A stretch of 64,000 bases of DNA from JAZDIU01 sp043804635 (GCA_043804635.1 JAZDIU010000076.1:1-64000), one strand, 5' to 3'; shown: positions 39,878 to 48,962, numbered from the stretch's first letter. Notes: generated by a model not told the origin, from the letters alone. Made by a program: numbers and translations.

Positions 39878-39918
39878 AACATATAAACATTGGTATGTCT
39901 ATATGTTTAGATATACCA
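39878..39918. promoter_or_regulatory. Overlapping inverted repeats, likely operator of the RHH gene
   Basis: First repeat: AACATATAAACA (39878-39889) and TGTCTATATGTT (39896-39907), 11 of 12 complementary. Second repeat, sharing its right arm: GGTATGTCTA (39893-39902) and TAGATATACC (39909-39918), 9 of 10 complementary. They lie 15-55 bases upstream of the RHH start codon. Confidence 0.55.
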
Positions 39919-40392
39919 TAATCGGTATACACCTCTCTATTCAGAACCAATCCGTTAGTCTAAACCCCGAACCGTTGCAAAGTAATATAATTTCACCCGT
40001 AAAAGTAACATATTCATAACAAATATCCTCCTCACAGTCATTCTGGAAGCGTCTGATATTCCATACCCTCGAAGACGCTGAAGAATCTGGTGGGGTGGGG
40101 CTCAATTCGTTATCGAAGGGTCGATGTCATTCTGGCAAACTGCCCTGCACTCGATAGGGAGCCAGAATCCGTATCTTCCTTCTCCCTTTCCTATAAGGAG
40201 ATTGAGAGGGATTTTTTCTTTCGTTCTCCCTCTGTTTTAGCTCGTTTTGGCTTCGTTTTACTTGGTTAACCGTGTCGTTTATGGCTTACTACACCCCGTT
40301 TAGCATGTCGTTTAAGGCAAGCCCACCTCGTTCTACTCTGCTTTCCCGGGAAGAGTCCAAGAGAGGGGCCAGGGGGTGAGGTTACAACCTAC
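39919..40392. other. Gene-free region with repeats
   Basis: No credible gene. It holds a GTCATTCTGG/GCCAGAATCC-framed repeat (40113-40170) and a TCTCCCT-type inverted repeat (40182-40238). A stretch near 40245-40325 repeats the pattern CGTTTTRRC and has two similar units, ACCGTGTCGTTTATGGC and AGCATGTCGTTTAAGGC. Copy B of the dispersed element follows at once. Confidence 0.5.
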
Positions 40393-40765
40393 AAAAAGCG
40401 ACAAAATTTCCTTGACAAACTCAGAACATCAGTGCTATTATTCACTTACCCATACCGCCGAAAAGCTTGCCCAGTATCAGGTACGGGGTCGGTATCCAGA
40501 TTTTCCGGCTTGAGTTTACCCTGAGCCTATCGAAGGGCCGGAATAGAGCACCTTAAAAATCGGAAATATTTGAAAACCAGCGTTAAAAACGCTAAATCTT
40601 CCTTATTGCAGAAAAACGAATCAAGCTAAATTTGCCCTTTTTAGCCTCAATCCGTTTACTATAAACATTTTCTAGACGGAAACAAATACGCTCGCTTCAC
40701 CCTCGTTTTACGCTGCTTCGCTTCAATTTTCACAGTTTGTCACGTATGAAATCGAATGACCGCCG
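40393..40765 (+). repeat. Dispersed promoter-bearing element, copy B
   Basis: Begins AAAAAGCGACAAAATTTCC, contains an extended -10 promoter, a CCTGAGCCTATCGAAGG palindrome-type repeat (40520-40536) and the small hairpin AGCGTT/AACGCT (40580-40594). It ends with GGAAACAAATACGCT, TTCAATTTTCACAG and GTCACGTATGAAATC (40678-40753). The start matches copy A (10548-10827), and the end matches copies A and C (63898-64000). It points toward gyrB, which starts about 85 bases further on. Confidence 0.7.
40412..40441 (+). promoter_or_regulatory. Extended -10 promoter of element copy B
   Basis: TTGACA (40412-40417), 18-base spacer, TGC-TATTAT (40436-40441), nearly identical to 10779-10808. A transcript from here would reach gyrB after about 400 bases if not terminated. 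Confidence 0.7.
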
Positions 40766-40808
40766 ATAGCTGACCGCTGATACTTTCCCAAAACCAGCCC
40801 TTTAAGAT

Positions 40809-40837
40809 TTGTCGCCACAGCTAAAATATGCTATAAT
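40809..40837 (+). promoter_or_regulatory. gyrB promoter deciding the start codon
   Basis: TTGTCG (40809-40814), 17-base spacer, extended TGC-TATAAT (40832-40837). The first in-frame ATG (40836) lies inside the -10 box and cannot be in the mRNA. The GTG at 40848 is 10 bases after the box, so the leader is only a few bases. Confidence 0.65.
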
Positions 40838-40847
40838 GAATACAATT

Positions 40848-42776
40848 GTGACAACTAATACACCTCGTACAAACGACCAACCAAACAGCTATACTGTTGA
40901 AGATATCCAAGTCCTTGGCTGGCGGGAGGCTGTCCGCAAGCGACCCGGAATGTACATCGGCAGCACCGACCAACGGGGACTTCATCATCTCGTCTACGAA
41001 ATCGTCTACAACAGCATCGATGAAGCTATGGTTGGCTGCTGCACCAAAATCATGGTTACACTGGTGCCGGATGGCTCCGTTCGCGTCGAGGATAATGGCC
41101 GCGGCATCCCCGTAGAAATTCATCCCATCACCAAGGTCTCTGCCCTGGAAACCGTTATGACTACCCTCCACGCCGGAGCCAAGTTCGACGGCCACGCTTA
41201 CCCTGTATCCGGCGGTTTGCACGGCGTTGGTGCCACGGTGGTAAACGCCCTTTCCTCCTTGACGAAAGTCACCGTCCGGCGCAACGGCAAAATCTACGAG
41301 CAGGAATACAAACAGGGTACCCCCCGGGCTAGAGTAAAAGAAATCGGCGAAGCTAACACAACTGGCACCACAACTACCTTCCTCGCCGATAAAGAAATAT
41401 TCGGCGAAATCAAGTACGATTTCAAGGTCTTGAGCCAGCGCCTCAGAGAACTGGCTTACCTCAATAAGGGCATCGAAATATGTATCCGAGATGAAGGTAA
41501 AGACGACGAGCTTACTTTCTATTTCGAAGGCGGTATTGCCAGCTTCGTCCGGTATCTGAACCGCGGCCGCGCTGTCTGCCACCGCCAGCCGATTTATATC
41601 CTGAACCGTCAGAACGGTGCCATCGTCGAAGCCGCCCTCCAATATAACGACGGTTTCTCTGAATCCGTGGCGAGTTTTGCCAACTGTATCAACACTATCG
41701 ACGGCGGCACTCACCTTACCGGGTTCAGGACAGCGCTCACCCGCGTCCTCAACGATTACGCCCGCCAGAAACAGCTCTTAAAAGAAGATGTAACGAGCTT
41801 CACCGGCGATGACGTCCGGGAAGGGCTGACCGGCGTTATCAGCGTCAAAATCGCCGAACCGCAATTCGAAGGACAGACCAAAGGCAAACTGGGTAATCCT
41901 GAGGTCAAGGGAATTACCGAAAGCATCGTTGCCGATGGGCTTGCCTTATTCCTGGAAGAACACCCCGATGATGCCCGGGGAATCATCGAGAAAGTCACCA
42001 CTGCCGCCAGGGCAAGGGAAGCCGCCAGAAAAGCCCGCGACCTCGTCATCAAGAAGAGCAGCCTGGAGTCAGCAACTCTGCCCGGCAAACTGGCTGACTG
42101 TTCGGAAAAAGACCCGTCTCTTAGCGAACTATATCTGGTAGAAGGTGAATCAGCCGGTGGTTCGGCAAAACAGGGCCGGAACCGGCGCTTTCAGGCAATC
42201 TTACCCCTGCGCGGTAAAATCCTTAACGTGGAAAAGGCACCGCTGGATAAAATGCTCGCCCACGAGGAAATCCGGGCTATCGTCGCCGCTCTGGGTACGG
42301 GCTTCGATAGCGAATTCGATATCTCCAGACTCCGCTACCATCGTATTATCCTGATGACCGATGCCGATGTCGATGGCTCTCATATCTGCACACTCCTTCT
42401 GACCTTCTTCTTCCGGCATATGGTGCAGCTCATCAACAACCAGCACCTGTATATTGCTCAGCCGCCTCTTTATCGCGTCAAAGCCGCTAAGCTCGACCAG
42501 TGGGTCTACTCCGACGAGGAAAAAGACGGCATTCTAAAGAAGCTGGGCGAGAATAAGAAGGTAGAAATTCAGCGCTACAAGGGTCTAGGTGAAATGACCG
42601 CTCAGCAGCTCTGGGAGACCACAATGGACCCGGAGACCCGCACTATGCTCCAGGTACATATCGAAGATGCAGTTAAGGCTAACGATATCTTCCGTATCCT
42701 GATGGGCGATGAAGTTCCGCCCCGTAAAGCCTTCATCCAGGCACACGCCAAGAGCGTCAAAAACCTGGATATATAA
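40848..42776 (+). CDS. gyrB: DNA gyrase subunit B
   Basis: ATPase and toprim subunit of gyrase, 642 residues from GTG 40848. It has the GHKL ATPase motifs EIVYNSIDEAM, EDNGRGIPV and SGGLHGVGATVVNALS. The toprim motifs EGESAGGSAKQGRNRRFQAILPLRGKILN and MTDADVDGSHI are present, and the C-terminal interaction domain includes RYKGLGEM. Frames starting at 40809 or 40836 would begin inside the promoter and are rejected. Confidence 0.96.
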   Translation: MTTNTPRTNDQPNSYTVEDIQVLGWREAVRKRPGMYIGSTDQRGLHHLVYEIVYNSIDEAMVGCCTKIMVTLVPDGSVRVEDNGRGIPVEIHPITKVSALETVMTTLHAGAKFDGHAYPVSGGLHGVGATVVNALSSLTKVTVRRNGKIYEQEYKQGTPRARVKEIGEANTTGTTTTFLADKEIFGEIKYDFKVLSQRLRELAYLNKGIEICIRDEGKDDELTFYFEGGIASFVRYLNRGRAVCHRQPIYILNRQNGAIVEAALQYNDGFSESVASFANCINTIDGGTHLTGFRTALTRVLNDYARQKQLLKEDVTSFTGDDVREGLTGVISVKIAEPQFEGQTKGKLGNPEVKGITESIVADGLALFLEEHPDDARGIIEKVTTAARAREAARKARDLVIKKSSLESATLPGKLADCSEKDPSLSELYLVEGESAGGSAKQGRNRRFQAILPLRGKILNVEKAPLDKMLAHEEIRAIVAALGTGFDSEFDISRLRYHRIILMTDADVDGSHICTLLLTFFFRHMVQLINNQHLYIAQPPLYRVKAAKLDQWVYSDEEKDGILKKLGENKKVEIQRYKGLGEMTAQQLWETTMDPETRTMLQVHIEDAVKANDIFRILMGDEVPPRKAFIQAHAKSVKNLDI

Positions 42777-42780
42777 ATAC

Positions 42781-43344
42781 TTACCCGTTCAGCTTCTTCA
42801 CCAAAAAGGCAACATTCTTCCCGAAGTTCCAGGCAGTCTCCATCCCTTCCTTGTCTTCCTTGACCTTTCCCTTTTCTAACCCGAAGGCGATGTTCCAGTA
42901 GCTGGAACCGGGCATAAAGAAACCGTTGTTATGAAACCAAAACATCATCTGGGCAAACGTAAAGTTGTGTCCGGCCCGGCGGGCGACCACCAGCGGCCCG
43001 CCTACTTTCCTAGCGAAAGTATCCCTGGGACGGGCAATAAATCCGGCCCTATCCATAAAAGCTTTCATCTGGCCAGTTGCTGAACCGAAATACACCGGCG
43101 TGGCTAATATTATCGCATCAGCTTCTTTCAACTTCAGATAAATCGGCCAGAGGTCGTCATCGATAGGACACCGCTCTTCTTTCCGGCAAATCTCGCAGGC
43201 GGTGCAGGGCTTGATATCCAGTCCGGCTAACCTGACGACCTCCGTGTCCAGACCTTCCTCGGCGATAGCCTTCAAGGTATGCCTGGCTAGAATTTCCGTA
43301 TTCCCGTTCTTCCTCGGACTACCGATAACTGCAATTGCTTTCAC
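42781..43344 (-). CDS. Iron-sulfur flavoprotein (NADPH-dependent FMN reductase family)
   Basis: 187 residues with a flavodoxin-like fold. The FMN-binding loop is GSPRKNGNTEIL at the N-terminus, and TPVYFGSATGQMKAFMDR is the flavin-contact loop. The compact motif CTACEICRKEERC (about 47-59) matches the cysteine spacing of archaeal-type iron-sulfur flavoproteins that carry a [4Fe-4S] cluster. It likely moves electrons to an unknown acceptor in an anaerobe. It follows nadD by 10 bases, in the same orientation, and its stop is four bases from the gyrB stop. Confidence 0.85.
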   Translation of the reverse strand: MKAIAVIGSPRKNGNTEILARHTLKAIAEEGLDTEVVRLAGLDIKPCTACEICRKEERCPIDDDLWPIYLKLKEADAIILATPVYFGSATGQMKAFMDRAGFIARPRDTFARKVGGPLVVARRAGHNFTFAQMMFWFHNNGFFMPGSSYWNIAFGLEKGKVKEDKEGMETAWNFGKNVAFLVKKLNG

Positions 43345-43354
43345 TATCTACCTC

Positions 43355-43960
43355 CTATTGTGATAAATACAACTTGTGCCGCTTGATGTATTCCTCTACC
43401 GGTTTCGGTACCAGATGTCCTATGAACAAACCTCGAGCTACCCGGCTCCGGATGTCGGTAGCGCTGATATCTATTTCAGGTTTATCCAGAATTGTTACTC
43501 TGTCCCTTAACCCCGGGATTTCAGCCTCTAAGGTTTTGAGGTCGGGCAGGGGATAACCTGGCCTGGGAACGGCCACCAGTTTACACAACTTTATTAACCG
43601 GAGCGGCTCCCTCCACTTGGGAAGGAGGGCTAAACTATCCCAACCCATAATAAAATACAGCTCGTCTCCTACTTTTATCTTAGACCGCAATTCAGCGATA
43701 GTATCGAGCGTATAGGTCGGGCCCGGCCGTTCTATTTCGGCGGTAGATAGCTTAAACCCGGGTTTATCTTTAATGGCAAGGCGCACCATTTGAATCCGAT
43801 TCTCAGCCGCCGATATTGTTTCGCCAGCTTTAAGCCAGGGATGGCCGGCCGGGATAAAAAGAACCTCGGTTAGATTCAATCGGACTTTCACCTCCTCAGC
43901 CACACGGATATGCCCGTTATGAATCGGGTCGAAAGTCCCCCCTAATACCCCTGTGTTCAT
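43355..43960 (-). CDS. nadD: Nicotinate-nucleotide adenylyltransferase
   Basis: Adenylates nicotinate mononucleotide to deamido-NAD. 201 residues from ATG 43960, with the nucleotidyltransferase motif GGTFDPIHNGHI at the start and the late SATDIRSRVARG. An upstream in-frame ATG at 43981 overlaps obgE; I prefer 43960, four bases after the obgE stop, because it gives the normal N-terminus. It works with NadC (9627-10502) in NAD synthesis. Confidence 0.93.
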   Translation of the reverse strand: MNTGVLGGTFDPIHNGHIRVAEEVKVRLNLTEVLFIPAGHPWLKAGETISAAENRIQMVRLAIKDKPGFKLSTAEIERPGPTYTLDTIAELRSKIKVGDELYFIMGWDSLALLPKWREPLRLIKLCKLVAVPRPGYPLPDLKTLEAEIPGLRDRVTILDKPEIDISATDIRSRVARGLFIGHLVPKPVEEYIKRHKLYLSQ

Positions 43961-43964
43961 TGTC

Positions 43965-45227
43965 TTACCATTTCCACTCATAATCTCCGCAACGGACCTT
44001 GTCGCCCGGCTTGATTCCCGCCCGCTCGAGTGCCTTATTAATTTTCATTCTTACTATCTGCCCGTCTACCTGGCGACTTACTTCGGGGTCGGTCATATCT
44101 ACCCTGGCGACAATGCGCTCCAACTCAGGTACCCTAATGACAAAAGTATCTCCTCCTTTATCAATCAAGTGACCCACTCCCCTGGGCTGAGGGCGAAATA
44201 CTTTCTCTTTTACTTCGACAGGCTTAGCCTCACCAGCCAATTTCTCTAATCTTCCGGCTACTTCACTCATAAGTTCCGAAACACCTTCCCCGGTAGCCGC
44301 CGAAATGAACCTCACTTTCATTCCAGCTCGACTAAATGCTTCTCTTGTTTGGGGTATTTTTGCTCTCACCTCGGGCAAATCGATTTTATTTACTACCGCT
44401 ACCTTTTCTTTCTCCGCCAATGCGTTATCGAACAGGCTAAGTTCTTTTCTCAACGCTTGCATATCTTCCACCGGGAATTCTGAACTGCCGTCTATCAGCT
44501 GAATCAGAGCCTTGGTGCGGAGCGCGTGACGCAGAAAATCATGACCCAATCCGCGGCCGAGGTGAGCTCCTTCTATAAGCCCCGGTATTTCAGCCAGGAT
44601 AAAACTCTGCTGCCCGGTCTCAACTACACCTAGCACCGGTTCAAGTGTGGTAAAAGGATAGCTCGCAATCTTGGGTTTAGCTGCTGAAGCCGCTGCCAGC
44701 AAGGATGACTTACCGACATTAGGATAACCGATGATACCAACGTCGGCAATGAGCCTCATTTCCAATATAATATCCCGCTCTTCACCGGCTTCTCCCTTTT
44801 GCGCAATCCTGGGGGCTTGATTCGTCGACGAAGTATACCGCACGTTACCCCACCCTCCCCGACCACCCTTAGCTATAATCACAGCCTGCCCTAGTTTTTC
44901 TAAATCGCTAACAAATATTCGATAACCCTCCCGGTCTTTTTCATAAATCACCGTTCCCGGTGGTACTCTTAATAGCAGGTCGTCTCCTCTCCCACCATAT
45001 TTCTTCTTTCCTCTCCCGTTTTCACCATCACTCGCCTTGTAGACTCTTCTTCCTTTGAACGCTCTTAAGCTGTTGGTACTCGATTCGGCAATCAAAACAA
45101 CGTCCCCGCCACCCCCACCATCGCCCCCATCTGGACCACCATACGGAACGCCTTTCTCATGCCGAAAAGTAATCGCTCCATCGCCTCCGTTACCTGCCTG
45201 AACTCTTATCTCTACTACATCAATCAT
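43965..45227 (-). CDS. obgE: GTPase Obg/CgtA
   Basis: Ribosome-associated GTPase of 420 residues. It has a glycine-rich Obg domain (GNGGDGAITFRHEK...GGPDGGDGGGGGDV), a G domain (about 160-325, with GYPNVGKSSLL, EIPGLIEGAHLGRGLGHDFLRH and NKIDLPE), and a C-terminal OCT domain (about 345-415). It is involved in 50S maturation and stress responses. It lies upstream of nadD in an operon, the common obgE-nadD order. Confidence 0.96.
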   Translation of the reverse strand: MIDVVEIRVQAGNGGDGAITFRHEKGVPYGGPDGGDGGGGGDVVLIAESSTNSLRAFKGRRVYKASDGENGRGKKKYGGRGDDLLLRVPPGTVIYEKDREGYRIFVSDLEKLGQAVIIAKGGRGGWGNVRYTSSTNQAPRIAQKGEAGEERDIILEMRLIADVGIIGYPNVGKSSLLAAASAAKPKIASYPFTTLEPVLGVVETGQQSFILAEIPGLIEGAHLGRGLGHDFLRHALRTKALIQLIDGSSEFPVEDMQALRKELSLFDNALAEKEKVAVVNKIDLPEVRAKIPQTREAFSRAGMKVRFISAATGEGVSELMSEVAGRLEKLAGEAKPVEVKEKVFRPQPRGVGHLIDKGGDTFVIRVPELERIVARVDMTDPEVSRQVDGQIVRMKINKALERAGIKPGDKVRCGDYEWKW

Positions 45228-45545
45228 AATTTTAAGTGTTACTCTACATGATACTTCATATTACTATAGTTTAGTTTATATTAACATTAATTATATAGGG
45301 CAGCCATTGAATTTAGGCTTAGCTACGATTTAAGTTCTGGATTAAGATTGAAGTTCTGGTAGTTATTAAATACATTAAGATAGTTGTTGAAAGGAACTGC
45401 GCTTTATTAAAAATCTGCACAAAATTGTCATAACGAAGCTGTATCTAACAGGCATTGGGGTGTGATTTCACTGAGTTTAGAAAGTTTGACCTATTTGCCA
45501 AATAGGTCAAATAAGAGTAAAAGGCACATTGTGAATGAGCTTACG
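45228..45545. other. AT-rich intergenic region between obgE and dnaA with a 27-base palindrome
   Basis: About 320 bases without a credible gene. The obgE-proximal 75 bases are very AT-rich. At 45485-45511 there is a perfect 13-base inverted repeat (TTTGACCTATTTG and complement, one central base) close to the dnaA stop codon. I see no TTATCCACA-type DnaA boxes, so I do not call an origin. Confidence 0.6.
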
Positions 45546-46919
45546 TTAGCTAGCAGGAGAAACTTGCCCGTTGCTACTGATGTCTATAGGAGCCCCATGT
45601 ATCTGCTGCTGTATATCCAAGACCTTACGGCGCAAAGGCGGGTCGTTATTCATTGCGTTTGCAATTTTTTGATAAGCGTGGCTGACCGTCGCCGGGCTTC
45701 TATCACCCAGCTCCTTACCCACCTCAGCCAGTGAATAGTCGGTTTCCTGTCGCAGCAAATACATCGCTATCTGTCTGGCTAAAACCGTAGTCTCATTACG
45801 TTTCGAGCTTTTGAGGTCGGCGGGGGTTATCTGGAAGCTGTTTACTACCGCCTCCAGAATGATGTTAGGCGAATTTAATGCCTTGGGCTTTTCCACGATA
45901 TCTTTTAGAGCTTTCGCCGCTAGCTCAGAAGTAATCGGGTTTTTAATGAGTTTGGAGTAAGCAATCACCCGGTTCAGAGCACCTTCTAGCGCCCTGATGT
46001 TCTGTTGAATCTGGAAAGCAATATATTCCAGGACTTCTTGGCTGAGGTTAGCCCCTTCTTGCTGAGCTTTAGCCTTCAAAATGGTCAGACGAGTCTCGAA
46101 GTCAGGCATTTGAATATCGGTGACTAGTCCGCCTTCGAAACGGGACCGCAGGCGCTCCTGTAAAAAGGGCATCGACTTCGGCGGGCAATCGCTGGTGACG
46201 GCAATCTGTTGGTTAGTATTGTGTAGTTCGTTGAATGTATGGAAGAAGCTTTCTTCAGTTTGTTGCTTGCCGCTGAAGAATTGGATATCGTCAATTAACA
46301 GCATATTTGCCTGCCGGTACCGATTGCGGAATTCGTCGGTTTTGCTTTCACGTATAGAGCTAACCAGCTCGTTGGTAAATTGCTCGGCACTCACGTAAAG
46401 TACCTTCAGGGATGTATTGGTTAGGGCCATATTACCTATAGCTTGCAACAGATGGGTCTTGCCGTTGCCGTGACCTCCGTAGATAAAAAGCGGGTTGTAG
46501 TTGTGACCCGGGTCTTCCGCTACCATACGTGCTGCAGCATAAGCCAGTTGATTACTACCTCCCACGATAAAAGAATCGAAAGTATACTTCGGGTTAAATA
46601 AGGGCAACGACGATTGCTGAGCTGGGATTTTCTTTCCCCGGCTCTGGGTTGAGAGGAAGCGCGATTCTTTCTCATCGACCCGGAAATCTATTCTTACCTC
46701 GCGACCGACCACGACAGATAATACTTTTTCGATTAGCGAGAGTTGGTTCTTGCTCAGATATTCGGCAACGAAGGTATTTCCTACGCCGATGATAAACAGG
46801 TCGTCTTTATAACTGAAACCGCTCGTTTTCTCCAGCCAGGTCTTAAAATTAGCTCCGTTTACTTGCATTCTCAGCTCAGTAAGAGCTTTCTGCCAGATTT
46901 GCTGTGGTGAATTTTCCAT
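45546..46919 (-). CDS. dnaA: Chromosomal replication initiator protein DnaA
   Basis: 457 residues. Domain I (about 1-75) starts QQIWQKALTELRMQVNGANFKTWLEKT. The AAA+ domain III has Walker A GGHGNGKTHLLQA (about 150) and Walker B LLIDDIQFF. Domain IV carries the DNA-binding helix-turn-helix with LAEVGKELGDRSPATVSHAYQKI, somewhat divergent from the common GGRDHTTV form. It is divergent from fmt; dnaN is not adjacent. Confidence 0.96.
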   Translation of the reverse strand: MENSPQQIWQKALTELRMQVNGANFKTWLEKTSGFSYKDDLFIIGVGNTFVAEYLSKNQLSLIEKVLSVVVGREVRIDFRVDEKESRFLSTQSRGKKIPAQQSSLPLFNPKYTFDSFIVGGSNQLAYAAARMVAEDPGHNYNPLFIYGGHGNGKTHLLQAIGNMALTNTSLKVLYVSAEQFTNELVSSIRESKTDEFRNRYRQANMLLIDDIQFFSGKQQTEESFFHTFNELHNTNQQIAVTSDCPPKSMPFLQERLRSRFEGGLVTDIQMPDFETRLTILKAKAQQEGANLSQEVLEYIAFQIQQNIRALEGALNRVIAYSKLIKNPITSELAAKALKDIVEKPKALNSPNIILEAVVNSFQITPADLKSSKRNETTVLARQIAMYLLRQETDYSLAEVGKELGDRSPATVSHAYQKIANAMNNDPPLRRKVLDIQQQIHGAPIDISSNGQVSPAS

Positions 46920-47151
46920 GAGGTTAGTGTTTCCTATTCTAGTTGTAATAAATAAATCTCTTAATCCTTAAATAATTAGGGAAAGAATAAGCGGGTAAAA
47001 ACAACATCAGTAATGATAACAGACCATCTTTCTTGGCTGACAAGAATTTTGACAGGGGTTGGTAGGCAATTATACCCTTATAACCCTCTTTCTAGGTCTT
47101 TGGCGCTCGCTCTTTTCAAACAATTACTCATTGGTAGATGTAAGTGAAAAT
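46920..47151. other. AT-rich divergent intergenic region upstream of dnaA
   Basis: Region between the dnaA and fmt starts. No gene and no convincing DnaA boxes. It holds AT-rich tracts near 46950-47000. Confidence 0.5.
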
Positions 47152-47180
47152 TTGTTATAAAAAAATTTTGATGTTACAAT
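47152..47180 (+). promoter_or_regulatory. Promoter of fmt-mazG
   Basis: TTGTTA (47152-47157), 17-base spacer, TACAAT (47175-47180). It is 45 bases before the TTG start, which has GAAGGAG upstream. Confidence 0.6.
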
Positions 47181-47225
47181 TTACCTCGTTCAGATGCAGC
47201 GTGCACTTGCGAAGGAGAAATCAGA

Positions 47226-48170
47226 TTGCGCGTAGTCTTTATGGGCACTCCCGATTTCGCTGTTCCTTCTCTGGGGTCCCTCATTCTGGATGGCTATCAG
47301 GTTCTGGCTGTTTATACTCAACCCGACCAGCCAGCAGGAAGAGGGCGTTCCTTGGTTTATTCGGTGGTCAAACGAGCAGCGTTAGATTTTAAGCTGCCGG
47401 TATTACAGCCGTCTAACTTTAAGGAAACTGGTGTCTTGGAGCAACTGACTGATTTTCACCCGGATGTTATTGTAGTAGCCGCTTTCGGGCAGCTTCTACC
47501 GGAATCAGTACTTAAACTCCCACGTTATGGATGTATTAATATACATCCTTCTTTATTGCCCCGCTTTAGAGGGCCCTCCCCAGTGGCAGCGGCAATACTG
47601 GCGGACGATGATTTTACCGGCGTCACCATAATGCTGATGGACAAAGGATTGGATACCGGACCCGTATTAGCAAAGGCGCAGGTCCCGATTCTGGACGCAG
47701 ACAATACCGCCTCGCTGACAAGCAAGTTGTCCCGGATAGGAGCGCAGTTGCTACTCGATATCTTACCCCGCTGGGTCGGCGGAGAAATTAAGCCTCAGCC
47801 TCAAGATGAGACGTGGGCCACCTATTCTAATCCGCTCACAAAAGAGGATGGTGAGATCGACTGGAGTCGGCCGGCCATTGAACTCTGGCGGCGGTTGCGA
47901 GCCTTCTATCCCTGGCCCGGGTGCTATACAAAGTGGCAGGGGAAGCAGCTTAAGATTGTTGAAGCGGTACCTTTACCGGAGGCTGATAATGAAACAGTAG
48001 GGCAGGTGGTGCCTTTGGATAAAGGGGGAGCAGCGGCATTTGGCATTAATACCGGTGAAGGTATCATCGGTATTTTGACAGTACAATTAGAAGGGAAGCG
48101 GGTTATGCCCGCTGCGGAGTTTCTACGAGGCGCGCGCCAGCTAATCGGGGCCATTTTACCATCGGATTAA
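47226..48170 (+). CDS. fmt: Methionyl-tRNA formyltransferase
   Basis: Formylates initiator Met-tRNA. 314 residues starting at TTG 47226 (AAGGAG upstream). The formyltransferase core has VVFMGTPDFAVPSL at the N-terminus, the catalytic segment INIHPSLLPRFRGPSP (about 107-122) with Asn and His, and MDKGLDTGPVL. A C-terminal OB-like domain binds tRNA. def is not in the window. It is followed by mazG after 15 bases. Confidence 0.95.
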   Translation: MRVVFMGTPDFAVPSLGSLILDGYQVLAVYTQPDQPAGRGRSLVYSVVKRAALDFKLPVLQPSNFKETGVLEQLTDFHPDVIVVAAFGQLLPESVLKLPRYGCINIHPSLLPRFRGPSPVAAAILADDDFTGVTIMLMDKGLDTGPVLAKAQVPILDADNTASLTSKLSRIGAQLLLDILPRWVGGEIKPQPQDETWATYSNPLTKEDGEIDWSRPAIELWRRLRAFYPWPGCYTKWQGKQLKIVEAVPLPEADNETVGQVVPLDKGGAAAFGINTGEGIIGILTVQLEGKRVMPAAEFLRGARQLIGAILPSD

Positions 48171-48185
48171 CTAAGGGAGGCTAAT

Positions 48186-48959
48186 TTGCCGGAAAAGCTA
48201 GACGAGTTTAATACGCTGGTTAGTATCATCGCTCGACTGCGGGCGCCTGGCGGCTGTCCCTGGGACCGGAAGCAGACTCACGCTTCTCTACGGGAATTTC
48301 TGCTGGAAGAATGCTATGAAGTATTGGACGCGCTAGATAGCGGAGATACGAATAAACTGCGTGACGAACTGGGTGATCTACTGTTGCAGATTATTCTCCA
48401 CGGGCAGATTGCTGCTGAAGCCCGTGAGTTTGTCCTGGAGGATGTGATTGCCGGTATTAATGCCAAGCTCATTCACCGGCATCCGCACGTTTTCGGCTCG
48501 ACTAAGGTAGAGAATGCCGAAGAAGTGTCCCACAACTGGCAGGAGCTAAAGCAGGAAGAGCGCGGGAAAGACGGCTCTATTTTGGCTAGCGTTCCCAGAC
48601 AGATGCCGGCACTGGCTTACAGTCAGGAAGTTCAGCGCCGGGCGGCGGAGGCCGGATTCGATTGGCCCGATATCGGAGGCGTTATCGATAAGGTGGTTGA
48701 AGAAGTTAATGAATTCAAGCAAAGCGGCGATGACCAGAAAGCTAAAGAGTTCGGCGACCTGCTTTTTACACTGGTCAATTTCGGCCGCCGGCTCGGCATC
48801 GATTCGGAAGCTGCTCTCAGGGAAGCCAACAATAAGTTCTACCGGCGCTTTACTTATATGGAGGAGCTTTGTCGAAAGCGGAGACTGACCTTCGCTAAGT
48901 TGTCCTTCGATGAGCAAAATGCCCTGTGGGAGGAAGCAAAGAATCACGTAGAAGGGTGA
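48186..48959 (+). CDS. mazG: Nucleoside triphosphate pyrophosphohydrolase MazG
   Basis: Hydrolyses NTPs to NMP and pyrophosphate, cleaning damaged nucleotides. 257 residues with two MazG halves. The N-terminal half has LRAPGGCPWDRKQTHASLREFLLEECYEVLDAL and ELGDLLLQIILH; the C-terminal half has EEVNEFK and EFGDLLFTLVNFGRRL. The TTG start at 48186 has GGGAGG upstream. A small membrane ORF begins four bases after its stop codon. Confidence 0.94.
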   Translation: MPEKLDEFNTLVSIIARLRAPGGCPWDRKQTHASLREFLLEECYEVLDALDSGDTNKLRDELGDLLLQIILHGQIAAEAREFVLEDVIAGINAKLIHRHPHVFGSTKVENAEEVSHNWQELKQEERGKDGSILASVPRQMPALAYSQEVQRRAAEAGFDWPDIGGVIDKVVEEVNEFKQSGDDQKAKEFGDLLFTLVNFGRRLGIDSEAALREANNKFYRRFTYMEELCRKRRLTFAKLSFDEQNALWEEAKNHVEG

Positions 48960-48962
48960 AGC

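Noticed and set aside
40821..41714. 297-residue frame antisense to gyrB
   Set aside because: A shadow of the strongly biased gyrB codons; gyrB is certain, and the antisense product has no known motif.
45228..47225. Chromosomal origin next to dnaA
   Set aside because: Both dnaA flanks are AT-rich, but I find no cluster of TTATCCACA-like boxes. Without GC skew this cannot be supported.
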